Below are positions 41,658 through 50,709 of a DNA stretch of 64,000 nucleotides, piece by piece (position 1 is the first letter of the stretch; each line of letters opens with the position of its first letter). The DNA is from DATHBD01 sp035296325 (lineage in GTDB: Bacteria; Actinomycetota; Actinomycetes; Mycobacteriales; Micromonosporaceae): NCBI GenBank assembly GCA_035296325.1, contig DATHBD010000031.1, positions 1 to 64,000 of the forward strand, read 5' to 3'. Position numbers and translations under genes: made by a program. The notes beneath the pieces were generated by a model. The model made no database searches. It had not been told where the DNA came from and saw only the letters and a list, made by a program, of their open reading frames with translations.

Positions 41658-43516
41658 CGGTCGGCCCCCGCGCCGGCGACCAGGTCGACACCGCCGTCGA
41701 GGTCGCCGTGGCGGCGCTCGCGCTCCCGCTCCGCCTCGGCGCGCTCGTACGCCGTCACCAGATTGCGGTACCCGGGCACGGTGGCCAGCAGGTCGGCGTG
41801 GGCCCCGCGGGCCAGCACCCGGCCGTGTTCCACGTAGACCACCTCGTCGGCGAGGGTGATGGTGGCCCGCCGGTACGCCACCACGAGGATCGACGCCCGG
41901 ACGCCGGCCGCCCCGCCCGTCGTCGGGTCGGCGTCGCGCAGCGCGTGCAGGATCGCCGCCTCCACCCGGGGATCCACCGCGCTGGTCGCGTCGTCCAGGA
42001 TCAGCAGCCGTGGTCGGCCGGCGAGCGCACGGGCCAGGGTGACGCGCTGCCGCTGCCCGCCGGAGAGCGACGTGCCGCGCTCCCCGACCAACGCGCCCAG
42101 CCCGTCCGGGAGGGCCGAGACGAACGCGTCGACCTGGGCCAGCCGCAACGCCTCCCAGACCCGTTGGTCGTCGATACCGGGCCGGTCCAGCGCGACGTTG
42201 CCCCGCACCGTGTCGTCGAAGACGAACGGCACCTGCGGCACGAGCGCCACCGTGGCGGTCAGGCCGGCCTGGGTCAGCTTGCGGACGTCCGTGCCGTCGA
42301 TGCCCACGGTGCCCGCATCCGGATCCACCAGCCGGGCCGCGAGCCCGGCGATCGTGGATTTGCCCGAACCCGTGGGCCCCACCAGCGCGACGGTCCGGCC
42401 GGCGGGCACCTGGAAGCTCACCCCCCGCAGCACCGGTTGCCCCTCGACGTAGGAGAAGTCGACGTCATCGAAGGTCAGCGCGGCCGGCCGGCCGATCGGC
42501 GGCAGGACCTCGACGCCGTACACCATGTCGCCGGTGGCGCTGAGCACGCGCTGCACCCGGTCCCAGCCGACGACGCTGCGCGGCAGTTCGGCGAGCACCC
42601 AGCCGATCGCACGGACCGGGAAGGCGAGCACGGTGAACAGGAACGCGACGCTGACCACCTCGGAGACCGAGGCGGCGCCCTGGCGCAGCCGCCAGGTGCC
42701 CACCACGAGCACGGTGAGCGTGCCCAGGCTGGGCAGTGCGTCGAGGATCGGATCGAACAGCCCGCGCACCCGACCGACCCGGATCATGGCGTCGCGCAAC
42801 TGGGTGGCGCGCGCCTCGAACCGCCGGGTCTCTTCGGCCTCCCGGCCCATCGTTTTGACGACCAGCGCGCCGTCGAAGCTCTCGTGCGCGATCGCGCTCA
42901 CCTCGGCGCGCAGCTGCTGGGCGTTGGCGACCCGGGGCGCGATCCGGCGGGAGTACGCCAGGTTGAGCGCCAGCAGGGTCGGAAACAGCGCCACCCCGAC
43001 CAGCGCCAGAACCCAGTCGGTCAGGAACAGCGCGGCCACCGCCGCCACCAGCATCACGATGGTGCCCACGGCGAACGGCATCGGGGCGATCGGGTACCAG
43101 GCCGACTCCACGTCGGCGTTGGCGTTGGACAGCAGCGTGCCGGTCTGGTGGCGGTGGTGCCAGCTCAGCGGCAGTTGCAGGTACCGGCGGGTGACCGCAC
43201 GGCGGTAGGTGGCCTGCAGGCGGTACTGCATCGCGCCGGCACCCACCCGACGGGCGAACAGGCCGACCACCCGCCCCAGGCTCACGGCCAGGACGGCGCC
43301 GGCGCCGGCGGTCAGGGCCAGGACCCCCACCCGCCCGGTGTCCAACGCCGGTGTCACCACCCCCCCGACGACGGCGCCCACCACGTACGCCGTGGCGATC
43401 GTCAGCAGGCTGAAGAGGGTGCTGCCACCAACGGAGACGAGAAACAGCCGCGGCTGGAGCCGAATCGCCCGGCCCAGCACGCGCAGCCCTCGACCGATGA
43501 CGTTGCCGCTGGTCAA
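41654..43516 (-). CDS. ABC exporter half, fused permease and ATPase (first of pair)
   Basis: A 620-residue partner of the exporter half just downstream: membrane domain (about residues 15-310), then Walker A GPTGSGKSTIAG, the full signature SLSGGQRQRVTLARAL and Walker B RLLILDDATSAVDP. Walker B ends in Asp-Asp where the catalytic Glu is expected, so this site may be the degenerate one despite its standard signature. TTG 43516 was chosen because GGAGGAG lies seven bases before it; the frame extends further but without a ribosome site. Confidence 0.9.
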   Translation of the reverse strand: MTSGNVIGRGLRVLGRAIRLQPRLFLVSVGGSTLFSLLTIATAYVVGAVVGGVVTPALDTGRVGVLALTAGAGAVLAVSLGRVVGLFARRVGAGAMQYRLQATYRRAVTRRYLQLPLSWHHRHQTGTLLSNANADVESAWYPIAPMPFAVGTIVMLVAAVAALFLTDWVLALVGVALFPTLLALNLAYSRRIAPRVANAQQLRAEVSAIAHESFDGALVVKTMGREAEETRRFEARATQLRDAMIRVGRVRGLFDPILDALPSLGTLTVLVVGTWRLRQGAASVSEVVSVAFLFTVLAFPVRAIGWVLAELPRSVVGWDRVQRVLSATGDMVYGVEVLPPIGRPAALTFDDVDFSYVEGQPVLRGVSFQVPAGRTVALVGPTGSGKSTIAGLAARLVDPDAGTVGIDGTDVRKLTQAGLTATVALVPQVPFVFDDTVRGNVALDRPGIDDQRVWEALRLAQVDAFVSALPDGLGALVGERGTSLSGGQRQRVTLARALAGRPRLLILDDATSAVDPRVEAAILHALRDADPTTGGAAGVRASILVVAYRRATITLADEVVYVEHGRVLARGAHADLLATVPGYRNLVTAYERAEAERERERRHGDLDGGVDLVAGAGADR

Positions 43517-43680
43517 ATTCGCACTCCTCCGTAAGTTCTCCCGGGCTGTCCCTATCCTTACCGACCCGGGTGCGCACCGCACAGCGGCACCCCTCGGGCG
43601 CCCATTCCACAAGCTTCGCGAACATCGCGGTACGCCAGGCCGGAACGTCGTGATCGGCGCGCGCGGACTAAGCTCGCCGC

Positions 43681-44310
43681 ATGGTGCGATACGCCCGGCG
43701 CGAACGGGAATCCCTCGCCGACGCGCTCGGGGCGGTGCCGCCGGACGCGCCGACGCTCTGCGCTGGCTGGTCGGCCCGCGACCTCGCCGCCCACATCGTG
43801 CTGCGGGACCGGCGGCCGATCGCGGCCGCGGGGATCCTGCTCAAGCCGCTGCGCGGGATCAACGAGCGGACCCAGCGACGGCTCGCCGCCGGCGACTACG
43901 CGGAGCTGGTCGCGACGGTCCGACAAGCGCCGAAGCTGAGCCCGATGAGTGTGCCCAAGCTTGACGAACTGGGCAACACGCTGGAGTTCTTCGTCCACAC
44001 CGAGGACGTACGCCGGGCGCAGCCCGACTGGCAGCCCAGGTCCCTCGATGCCGGCCTGGTCGACGCGCTCTGGGGCCGGGTGGGTGGCGTGGCCCGGCTG
44101 GCGCTGCGGCGGGTTCCGGCCGCCATCACGCTGGTGGCGCCGGGCCGGCCGCCGGCGCGGGGCGGCGCGGGCGGGCCGGCGGTCGAGATCCGCGGGGATC
44201 CCGGCGAGCTTCTGCTCTTCTGCAGTGGCCGCCAACAGGCGGCCCGGGTCGAGTTCGACGGCCCCGCCGACGTCGTGGCGCGGCTGCGCGACGCCCGTCT
44301 GGGACTCTGA
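43681..44310 (+). CDS. TIGR03085-type DinB/maleylpyruvate isomerase-fold protein
   Basis: A 209-residue protein opening RYARRERESLADALGAVPPDAPTLCAGWSARDLAAHIVLRDRRP, the start of the mycothiol-dependent isomerase-like fold and of the TIGR03085 actinobacterial family. The middle has ELGNTLEFFVHTEDVRRAQP with a conserved His-Thr-Glu-Asp metal-site pattern, and the end is an SCP-2-like GDPGELLLFCSGR segment. Substrate unknown; mycothiol chemistry is inferred from fold. Confidence 0.85.
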   Translation: MVRYARRERESLADALGAVPPDAPTLCAGWSARDLAAHIVLRDRRPIAAAGILLKPLRGINERTQRRLAAGDYAELVATVRQAPKLSPMSVPKLDELGNTLEFFVHTEDVRRAQPDWQPRSLDAGLVDALWGRVGGVARLALRRVPAAITLVAPGRPPARGGAGGPAVEIRGDPGELLLFCSGRQQAARVEFDGPADVVARLRDARLGL

Positions 44311-44419
44311 CGGCACCGAAACCGCCGGAACGCTAGCCGCGCGTGGTGTACCCGTCCTACCCTTGCCAGCACAGCGCGCGTGACGGGTGTCACGCCTGCG
44401 TTTCGGGAGGCGACGCACC

Positions 44420-46291
44420 ATGACAGAGCACGGACCGCGCCGGGATCTGCCGTACCGATCGGTCCCGGACATGTTCCTGCAACGGGTGGAGCAGACGCCC
44501 GACCGACGGGCGCTGGCCCACCCTGCCCCCGGAGACGCCGGCGAACCGGTCTGGCTGACCTGGTCCCAGGTGGCCGCCCGCGCCAAGGCGATCGCCGCCG
44601 GCCTTGTCGACCTCGGCGTGGCGTCGGAGGACCGGGTCGCGATCCTGTCCAACACCAGGCTGGAGTGGGTGCTGGCTGACCTCGGCGTGATGTGTTCCGG
44701 CGCTGCCACCACGACGGTGTACCCGACCACCGCACCCGAGGACGCGCAGTACATCGTGCGCGACTCCGGCTCCAGGGTGGTCATCGCCGAGGACGCCGAC
44801 CAGGTGGCGAAGTTGGTCGGCGCCGGCCTGACCGACCTGCTCGCCATCGTGGTGCTCGACGGCACCGCCGGCCCCGCCGGCACGGCCGGCACCGCCGCCT
44901 CTACCGAGGTGCCGGTGCTGACCCTTGCCGAGCTGGAGCGCCGCGGCGCAGCTGTCCTCGCCGACCGGCCCGGGCTCATCGAGGAGATCGTGGAGACCAT
45001 CAGCGGCGACCAGCTGGCCACGCTGATCTACACCTCGGGCACCACGGGCCGGCCCAAGGGCGTGGAGCTGGAGCACGCCGGCTGGGTATGGGAAGGCGAG
45101 ACCCAGTGGGAGACCAAGCTACTGCGCCCCGATGACCTGCAGTACCTCTGGCTGCCGCTGTCCCACTCGTTCGGCAAGACACTGATCTGCGGGGTCATCT
45201 ACGTCGGCACGCCGACGTACGTGGACGGCCGGGTCGACAAGCTTGTCGAAAACCTCGGCAAGGTCAGGCCCACGCTCATGTGCGCGGCACCGCGGGTCTT
45301 CGAGAAGGTGTACAACCGGGCGGTGACCACCGCGCAGGACGCCGGCGGGGCCAAGCTCAAGATCTTCAACTGGGCGGTCGGCGTGGGCCGCAGGGCCGCC
45401 ACGGAGCGGCTCGCCGGCCGGCAGCCAAGTGGCCTGCTGGCGGTGCAGCACAGGGTGGCCGACAAGCTGGTCTTCAGCAAGCTGCGGGCCCGTCTCGGCG
45501 GGCGGATCCGGGTCATGGTCTCCGGCGCTGCGCCGCTGTCCAAGGACATCGCCGAGTTCTTCCACGCCGCCGGACTGCCGGTGATGGAGGGGTACGGGCT
45601 GACCGAGACGTTCGCCGGCGCGTTCATCAACCGCGACGACAAGGTCAGGCTCGGCACCGTCGGGCAGAAGCTCGGCTACGACCTGGAGTGCCGGATCGCG
45701 GAGGACGGGGAGATCCAACTGCGCGGCACGTCGGTGATGCGCGGCTACCACAACCTGCCGGAGGAGACGGCCGCCGCCTTCACCTCCGACGGGTACTTCT
45801 GCACCGGTGACATCGGCGAGCTCGACGACGAGGGGTTCCTGCGGATCACCGACCGGAAGAAGGATCTGATCAAGACCTCCGGCGGCAAGTACGTGGCGCC
45901 CAGCTACATCGAGGGTCTGTTCAAGTCGATCAACCCCTACGTGTCCCAGGTGGTGGTGATCGGTCAGGCCCGCAACTACGTCAGCATGGTGATGACGCTG
46001 GAGCCCGAGGCGATCGCCGGCTGGGCCGCCGGTGGCCCGCTGGCCGGCAAGCCGTACGCTGAGATCGTCGCCTCCCAGGAGGCGCACGACATGGTGGCCG
46101 CCTCGATCAAGGAACTCAACGACCGGCTCAACAAGTGGGAGACGGTCAAGAAGTTCACCATCCTGCACCGGGATCTGTCCATTGAGGACGGAGAGCTGAC
46201 CCCGTCGATGAAGGTGAAGCGGCGCATGGTGGAGACGACGTTCGCCGACGACATCGAGAAGATGTACGCCGGAACGATGGCGAACCGGTAA
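44420..46291 (+). CDS. long-chain acyl-CoA synthetase (FadD15-like)
   Basis: AMP-forming ligase activating fatty acids. The 623-residue protein has the P-loop LIYTSGTTGRPKGVELEH, the A5 motif MEGYGLTETFAG, YFCTGDIGELDDEGFLRITDRKKDLIKTSGGKYV and a C-terminal lysine region (KVKRR). Together these match the bacterial long-chain acyl-CoA synthetases of the FadD15 type. ATG 44420 follows GGGAGG. Transcribed alone. Substrate chain length cannot be read from sequence. Confidence 0.94.
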   Translation: MTEHGPRRDLPYRSVPDMFLQRVEQTPDRRALAHPAPGDAGEPVWLTWSQVAARAKAIAAGLVDLGVASEDRVAILSNTRLEWVLADLGVMCSGAATTTVYPTTAPEDAQYIVRDSGSRVVIAEDADQVAKLVGAGLTDLLAIVVLDGTAGPAGTAGTAASTEVPVLTLAELERRGAAVLADRPGLIEEIVETISGDQLATLIYTSGTTGRPKGVELEHAGWVWEGETQWETKLLRPDDLQYLWLPLSHSFGKTLICGVIYVGTPTYVDGRVDKLVENLGKVRPTLMCAAPRVFEKVYNRAVTTAQDAGGAKLKIFNWAVGVGRRAATERLAGRQPSGLLAVQHRVADKLVFSKLRARLGGRIRVMVSGAAPLSKDIAEFFHAAGLPVMEGYGLTETFAGAFINRDDKVRLGTVGQKLGYDLECRIAEDGEIQLRGTSVMRGYHNLPEETAAAFTSDGYFCTGDIGELDDEGFLRITDRKKDLIKTSGGKYVAPSYIEGLFKSINPYVSQVVVIGQARNYVSMVMTLEPEAIAGWAAGGPLAGKPYAEIVASQEAHDMVAASIKELNDRLNKWETVKKFTILHRDLSIEDGELTPSMKVKRRMVETTFADDIEKMYAGTMANR

Positions 46292-46366
46292 CGCTCCGCC
46301 GCCGGACGGCCGCCCCGCACCGATCTCCCTCCGCCGGGGCGGCGGCACCTGGTTGGATGCGCCAGG

Positions 46367-46702
46367 ATGGTGGCTGTGCGATATCACACCGCGATAGAGG
46401 TGTCGTACCTCCCTCAGGAAGGGATCTCCGACGCCGCCCTGGCCAGCCTGCAGGCAGCCACACTCAGTGATCTCGAGGCCGGTGCCAGCACGTACGACAT
46501 CGTCGACTTCGCCATGACCGCCGAGCTCGGGAGGAGCGTGCACCTCACCGCCGCACTGCGGGGCAAAACCGTCGCCGACCTGACGAGCCCGCTGGATGCC
46601 CTCCGGCTGCTCGACATCTCGCTGCGGCGCGCCCTGATGCACGCCGGCCTCTTCGAGGAGTTCGACGTCGCCCGCCGCGCGATGCGGGTCAGCCCGCTGT
46701 AG
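46367..46702 (+). CDS. conserved hypothetical protein (111 aa)
   Basis: Small soluble protein beginning RYHTAIEVSYLPQEGISDAALASLQAAT and containing HLTAALRGKTVADLTSPLDALRLLDISLRRALMHAG. It has no cysteine or known motif; the style suggests an alpha/beta fold. ATG 46367 and GTG 46376 are equally possible starts. It converges with the XRE-TPR gene and overlaps it by 14 bp. Function unknown. Confidence 0.65.
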   Translation: MVAVRYHTAIEVSYLPQEGISDAALASLQAATLSDLEAGASTYDIVDFAMTAELGRSVHLTAALRGKTVADLTSPLDALRLLDISLRRALMHAGLFEEFDVARRAMRVSPL

Positions 46703-47867
46703 CGGAGTCCAGCCCTCGGCTGGCGCCCCTGCCGGCCCGGCAGTTGACCAGGTGGGTGACGGCGGCGACGCGGCGTTGCACGCGGACCGAATCGGCGACC
46801 GCGGCGCGGTCAAGGATGGCGCGGGCGGCGTCGAGATCGCCAGATCGGGCATGGCCTTCGGCGAGCCACGTCTGGTAAAGGGCCACTTCGCGCGCGTGCG
46901 CCGGGTTGTAGCTCCCGAGGGCGCGGGTGAGGAGCGGCTCCGCGGCGGCCGGCATGCCCAGTTCGATCAGGCATCGGGCCGCCATGATGTCGATCTCGGC
47001 GCGGTTGAGCCAGTACACCCATTCGGGTTCCACCGTGGTGTCGCGGCGCTCGTCGAAGGTGTCGTCAACGGCGTCCAGGACCCGGCGGGTGGCGTCGGCG
47101 TCGTGCACCCGAGCGGCGGCCCAGGCGAGGCGTTCCAGCAGCAGCACCCGGACGACGGGTGGGGCGTGCGCCGCTCCGGTCACGGCGGACCGGGCGATCA
47201 GCAATGCGTCGTCGGGCTTGCCGATGTTGGCGATCTGGTAGCTGAGGCTGGACAGCAGTTGGCCGCCCAGCGCCCGGTCTCCGGCGGCCTCCGCGGCGGT
47301 GAGGCCGGACAGGTAGAGGCGCTGCGCGTGCTGGTGGTGCCCGGCGTCGCTGGCGACCCACCCGGCCAGTTGGGAAAGCTCCCCGACCACGGTCAGCAGG
47401 CGCGCGCCGACCTGCGGCGGGTACGACGCCTCACGGGCCAGGCGCTCGGCCCGGTCGAGTTCGGCGAGGACCACCGGCAGCAGCGCCGCACTGCCCACGG
47501 TGTCGTCGAGATGACGCAGCTCAACGACCCGCGCTCCCAGCTTGTCGATCAACGTATGGCCGATGCGTCTGCCGGCGTCCAGGTGCCGGATACCCGGCGC
47601 GTCGCCGACCAGCCAGTTGTGCGCCGCCCGCACCGGGTCCTGCGGGGAGCCGATCGGCACGCCGAGGACCTGCTCGTAGCGTTCGATGACCGCGGCGGTG
47701 ACCGGCCGGCGACCGGTTTCGACCAGGCCGAGGTACGGCTTGCTGAAATGGGTCAGCGCGGCCATGCCGGCCAGGCTGTAGCCGGCGGTCTCGCGGGCCG
47801 TGCGCAGGTGCGTTCCGAGGTTGGCGCTGTCGGTTGTAGACGGTGGAAGACCCTCGCCTGCTTCCAT
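46689..47867 (-). CDS. XRE-family regulator with TPR-like C-terminal domain
   Basis: A 392-residue protein with an N-terminal HTH (LGTHLRTARETAGYSLAGMAALTHFSKPYLGLVETGRRP) and a long alpha-helical remainder of TPR-like repeats (for example HAQRLYLSGLTAAEAAGD, PLLTRALGSYNPAHAREVALYQTWLAEGHARSGDLDAA). Such actinobacterial proteins act as ligand- or partner-sensing repressors or activators. It is divergent from an 80-residue gene across a 168-bp region holding a ~60-bp imperfect palindrome, its likely operator. ATG 47867. Confidence 0.85.
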   Translation of the reverse strand: MEAGEGLPPSTTDSANLGTHLRTARETAGYSLAGMAALTHFSKPYLGLVETGRRPVTAAVIERYEQVLGVPIGSPQDPVRAAHNWLVGDAPGIRHLDAGRRIGHTLIDKLGARVVELRHLDDTVGSAALLPVVLAELDRAERLAREASYPPQVGARLLTVVGELSQLAGWVASDAGHHQHAQRLYLSGLTAAEAAGDRALGGQLLSSLSYQIANIGKPDDALLIARSAVTGAAHAPPVVRVLLLERLAWAAARVHDADATRRVLDAVDDTFDERRDTTVEPEWVYWLNRAEIDIMAARCLIELGMPAAAEPLLTRALGSYNPAHAREVALYQTWLAEGHARSGDLDAARAILDRAAVADSVRVQRRVAAVTHLVNCRAGRGASRGLDSATAG

Positions 47868-47943
47868 GGTGATCTCTTTCCGCTGATTCTGGGTTCAGGC
47901 CCAGCGGGAACGCGCATCGAGTCCGGACCGGTTGGTGCCACCC

Positions 47944-48003
47944 GGGGAAGGCCGGATCGGGTCGAAGATCACTCTTCCGACCCGGTGTGGACCGGCCTTC
48001 CCC
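47944..48003. promoter_or_regulatory. 60-bp nested palindrome between XRE-TPR regulator and 80-aa gene
   Basis: Outer arms GGGGAAGGCCGG (47944-47955) and CCGGCCTTCCCC (47992-48003) are exact reverse complements. Inner arms CGGGTCGAAGA (47958-47968) and TCTTCCGACCCG (47973-47984) pair with one bulged C around TCAC. The site is ~30 bp before the 80-aa gene. Confidence 0.6.
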
Positions 48004-48035
48004 ACCGTAGACCACCGACGGGAGGACGGGACACC

Positions 48036-48278
48036 ATGTCGATGCACCTGCCGGTCCGCCCCGGCTGGATGTGCGCAGCATGCGCCCTGCCGTGGCCGTG
48101 CCCGAGCCGCCAGCGGCAACTGCTCGCGGAGTACGAGGGCGCACGGGTGTCGTTGATGCTGTACCTGGCGGGGCACTTCGTCGACGCGTGCGCCGATCTA
48201 CCAGGGACTCCCGCCGGGACGCTGTACCGTCGGTTCCTCGGCTGGCCGGACCAGGCCGCCCGGAACGCCCGCTGGTAG
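48036..48278 (+). CDS. small cysteine/tryptophan-rich conserved protein (80 aa)
   Basis: Starts with a zinc-finger-like knot, RPGWMCAACALPWPCPSRQRQLLAEYEG (three cysteines), then a helical part, VSLMLYLAGHFVDACADLPGTPAGTLYRRFLGW. This combination is a recurrent small protein in actinomycetes, often beside XRE-type regulators and sometimes labelled flavin reductase without evidence. ATG 48036 follows GGAGG. Its last 81 bp lie antisense to the end of the PAP2 gene. Function unknown. Confidence 0.75.
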   Translation: MSMHLPVRPGWMCAACALPWPCPSRQRQLLAEYEGARVSLMLYLAGHFVDACADLPGTPAGTLYRRFLGWPDQAARNARW

Positions 48279-49169
48279 GGCGGCGTCATCCGGTCCGGCC
48301 GGCGCGCCCCGGCGCGGGACGACGCGGTGGACCGACGCCAGCACCAGCCCTGTCACCACACCCGCTGTGCCGGCGATTCCCGCCGCGCCACCGGCGTACG
48401 CGGCGAACAGGCGTTGCCGGCTCAGCTCCTCCGGCGACGTGGGCAACGCCTGGTCGGTGAGCCACACCGCCACGGCCACCGCCAGCAGCGCGATGCCGAC
48501 GAACAGCAGCACGGCGACCGAGGCCCGGTGCGCCGCCTGCCCGGTCTGGAACGCCTCCCGATGCTGGGCAAGCAGCAGGAGGAACCCGGCCAGGGCCGCC
48601 CAACCGCCGGCGATCAGCAGCGCCGCGACGGCGTCGCTGGGCCGGTGCCACCCGGCGGAGAGGGTCGCCACCCCGGCGAGCGCGGCGTACCCGGCGGCGA
48701 TCACCGCGCCGACCGCGCGCACCCTGGCCGGCAGCACCAGGACCAGCGCGATCGCCACCGACGCGGCCACCGTGGTGTGACCGCTCGGCAGGCTGTTGCC
48801 GGCCGCCGCCCGGGCCTCGTCGACGCCCAGGTCCGGGCGGGTGATCAGATATTTGAGCACCTGGGTGGTGACGTTCGCACCCACGATCAGGGTGATCGCG
48901 ACGACGGCGAGCAGCACCCGGCGTCGGATCAGCGCGATGAACCCGATCACCGCGGTGGCGATCGCCAGCGACACCACCGACATGGCGTTGAGCGTGGTGT
49001 CGACCAGCCCGTCGACGGTGCGGCGGCCGATCGTGTTGCCCGCCAACGCCGCCGTGTCGAGCAACTGGCCATGCTCGGTGGTCACGAAGAAGCGCCAGAC
49101 CAGAAGGAACACCACCGCGTGAGCGGCGCCGAGCAGCGCCAGCCACGTCAGGTACCCCACCGCCCGCAT
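48198..49169 (-). CDS. PAP2-family phosphatase, integral membrane
   Basis: About 323 residues with an N-terminal helix and several further membrane segments. The three parts of the phosphatase site are present: KYLITRPDLG, SLPSGHTT and SAGWHRPSDAVAAL, matching KX6RP, PSGH and SRX5HX3D. Typical substrates are lipid phosphates or undecaprenyl pyrophosphate on the outer face of the membrane. The C-terminus has two extra helices and a ~40-residue Pro/Gly-rich tail that overlaps, antisense, the 80-aa gene. Start uncertain: ATG 49169, or GTG/TTG slightly upstream. Confidence 0.88.
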   Translation of the reverse strand: MRAVGYLTWLALLGAAHAVVFLLVWRFFVTTEHGQLLDTAALAGNTIGRRTVDGLVDTTLNAMSVVSLAIATAVIGFIALIRRRVLLAVVAITLIVGANVTTQVLKYLITRPDLGVDEARAAAGNSLPSGHTTVAASVAIALVLVLPARVRAVGAVIAAGYAALAGVATLSAGWHRPSDAVAALLIAGGWAALAGFLLLLAQHREAFQTGQAAHRASVAVLLFVGIALLAVAVAVWLTDQALPTSPEELSRQRLFAAYAGGAAGIAGTAGVVTGLVLASVHRVVPRRGAPAGPDDAALPAGVPGGLVRPAEEPTVQRPGGSPW

Positions 49170-49266
49170 CCGCACAGGCAAACGTTATCCGGTCCGACAA
49201 GCGCCCGCGGCGGGACCTGCGGCGAATGCGCTGTGTCCGGCACCCGGTCGGTACTAGCGTCTGGTC

Positions 49267-50640
49267 ATGGCTGACGACCCGAGACTCACGAAGATCATGC
49301 TGGCCGAGTCGGAGATCCCGCGACAGTGGTACAACATCGTCGCGGATCTGCCGGCCCCACCACCGCCGGTGCTGCATCCGGGCACCCTGCAGCCGATCGG
49401 TCCGGACGACCTGGCGGCACTGTTCCCGATGGCGCTGATCGAGCAGGAGGTCACCACCGAGCGCTACGTCGACATCCCGGATGAGGTGCTCGACGTGTAC
49501 CGGCTCTGGCGACCCTCGCCGCTGTACCGGGCGCACCGCCTGGAGCGGGCGCTGGGCACCCCGGCGAAGATCTTCTACAAGTACGAGGGCGGTTCGCCGG
49601 CCGGCTCGCACAAGCCGAACACGGCCGTGGCGCAGGCGTACTACAACGCGGCGGCAGGCGTCCGCCGGCTCACCACCGAGACCGGTGCAGGCCAGTGGGG
49701 CACCGCGCTGGCGTTCGCCTGCGCCCAGTTCGACCTGGCCTGCGAGGTGTGGCAGGTCCGGGCGAGCTACGACCAGAAGCCGTACCGCAAGATCATGATC
49801 GAGACGTTCGGCGGCGTCATCCACCCCTCGCCGTCGAGGCTCACCGCCGCCGGCCGCGCGGTCCTCGCCGAGCACCCGGACTCCCCCGGCTCGTTGGGCA
49901 TCGCGATCAGCGAGGCCGTCGAGGTCGCCGCCGGCGCGGCGGACACCAACTACGCCCTGGGCAGCGTGCTCAACCATGTGCTGCTGCACCAGACCGTGAT
50001 CGGCGAGGAGGCGCTGCTGCAACTGGCCAAGGTGGGCCTGACCCCGGACCTGATCGTCGGGTGTACCGGCGGCGGCTCCAACTTCGCCGGCCTGGCGTTT
50101 CCGTTCCTGCGCGAGAAGCTGGCCGGCCGGATGGCGCCGGTGATCCGCGCGGTGGAGCCGGCGGCCTGCCCCACGCTCACCAAGGGCGTGTACGCCTACG
50201 ACTTCGGCGACACCGCCGGCATGACACCGCTGATGAAGATGCACACCCTCGGGCACGACTTCATCCCGGACCCGATCCACGCCGGTGGGCTGCGCTACCA
50301 CGGCATGTCGCCGTTGATCTCGCACATCCACGAACTCGGCCTGATCGAGGCGGTGGCCAGGACGCAGCGGGAGTGCTTCCAGGCGGGGGTACAGTTCGCC
50401 CGCACCGAAGGCATCGTCCCCGCGCCGGAGCCCACCCACGCGTTGGCCGCGTGCATCGAGGAGGCGTTGCGGTGCAGGGAGACCGGCGAGGCGAAGGTCA
50501 TCCTCACCGCGCTCTGCGGGCACGGCCACCTCGACCTGCCCGCGTACGGCTCGTACCTGGCCGGCGAGATGGTGGACCGGGAACTGTCCGACGAGGACCT
50601 GGCCGCCGCCGTGGCCTCACTGCCACCGGTGCCCGCCTGA
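49267..50640 (+). CDS. trpB2: TrpB-like pyridoxal-phosphate enzyme (TrpB2)
   Basis: A 457-residue beta-chain relative of the TrpB2 type, longer than TrpB1 and not linked to a trpA. Features include EIPRQWYNIVADLP near the start (TrpB2-specific), the PLP-lysine segment GGSPAGSHKPNTAVAQ, ETGAGQWGTALAFA, the phosphate cup GCTGGGSNFAGLAF, and ALCGHGHLD at the C-terminus instead of LSGRGDKD. Members make tryptophan from indole and serine without the alpha subunit, or may use other nucleophiles. The genome thus has a second beta chain besides the operon copy at 32 kb. Confidence 0.9.
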   Translation: MADDPRLTKIMLAESEIPRQWYNIVADLPAPPPPVLHPGTLQPIGPDDLAALFPMALIEQEVTTERYVDIPDEVLDVYRLWRPSPLYRAHRLERALGTPAKIFYKYEGGSPAGSHKPNTAVAQAYYNAAAGVRRLTTETGAGQWGTALAFACAQFDLACEVWQVRASYDQKPYRKIMIETFGGVIHPSPSRLTAAGRAVLAEHPDSPGSLGIAISEAVEVAAGAADTNYALGSVLNHVLLHQTVIGEEALLQLAKVGLTPDLIVGCTGGGSNFAGLAFPFLREKLAGRMAPVIRAVEPAACPTLTKGVYAYDFGDTAGMTPLMKMHTLGHDFIPDPIHAGGLRYHGMSPLISHIHELGLIEAVARTQRECFQAGVQFARTEGIVPAPEPTHALAACIEEALRCRETGEAKVILTALCGHGHLDLPAYGSYLAGEMVDRELSDEDLAAAVASLPPVPA

Positions 50641-50709
50641 CCGCACGGGTAGGACAAGATGACTCGGGTAGCAACCCACCACAGGCCAATCGCAGCAGGA
50701 GGAGTTCCT

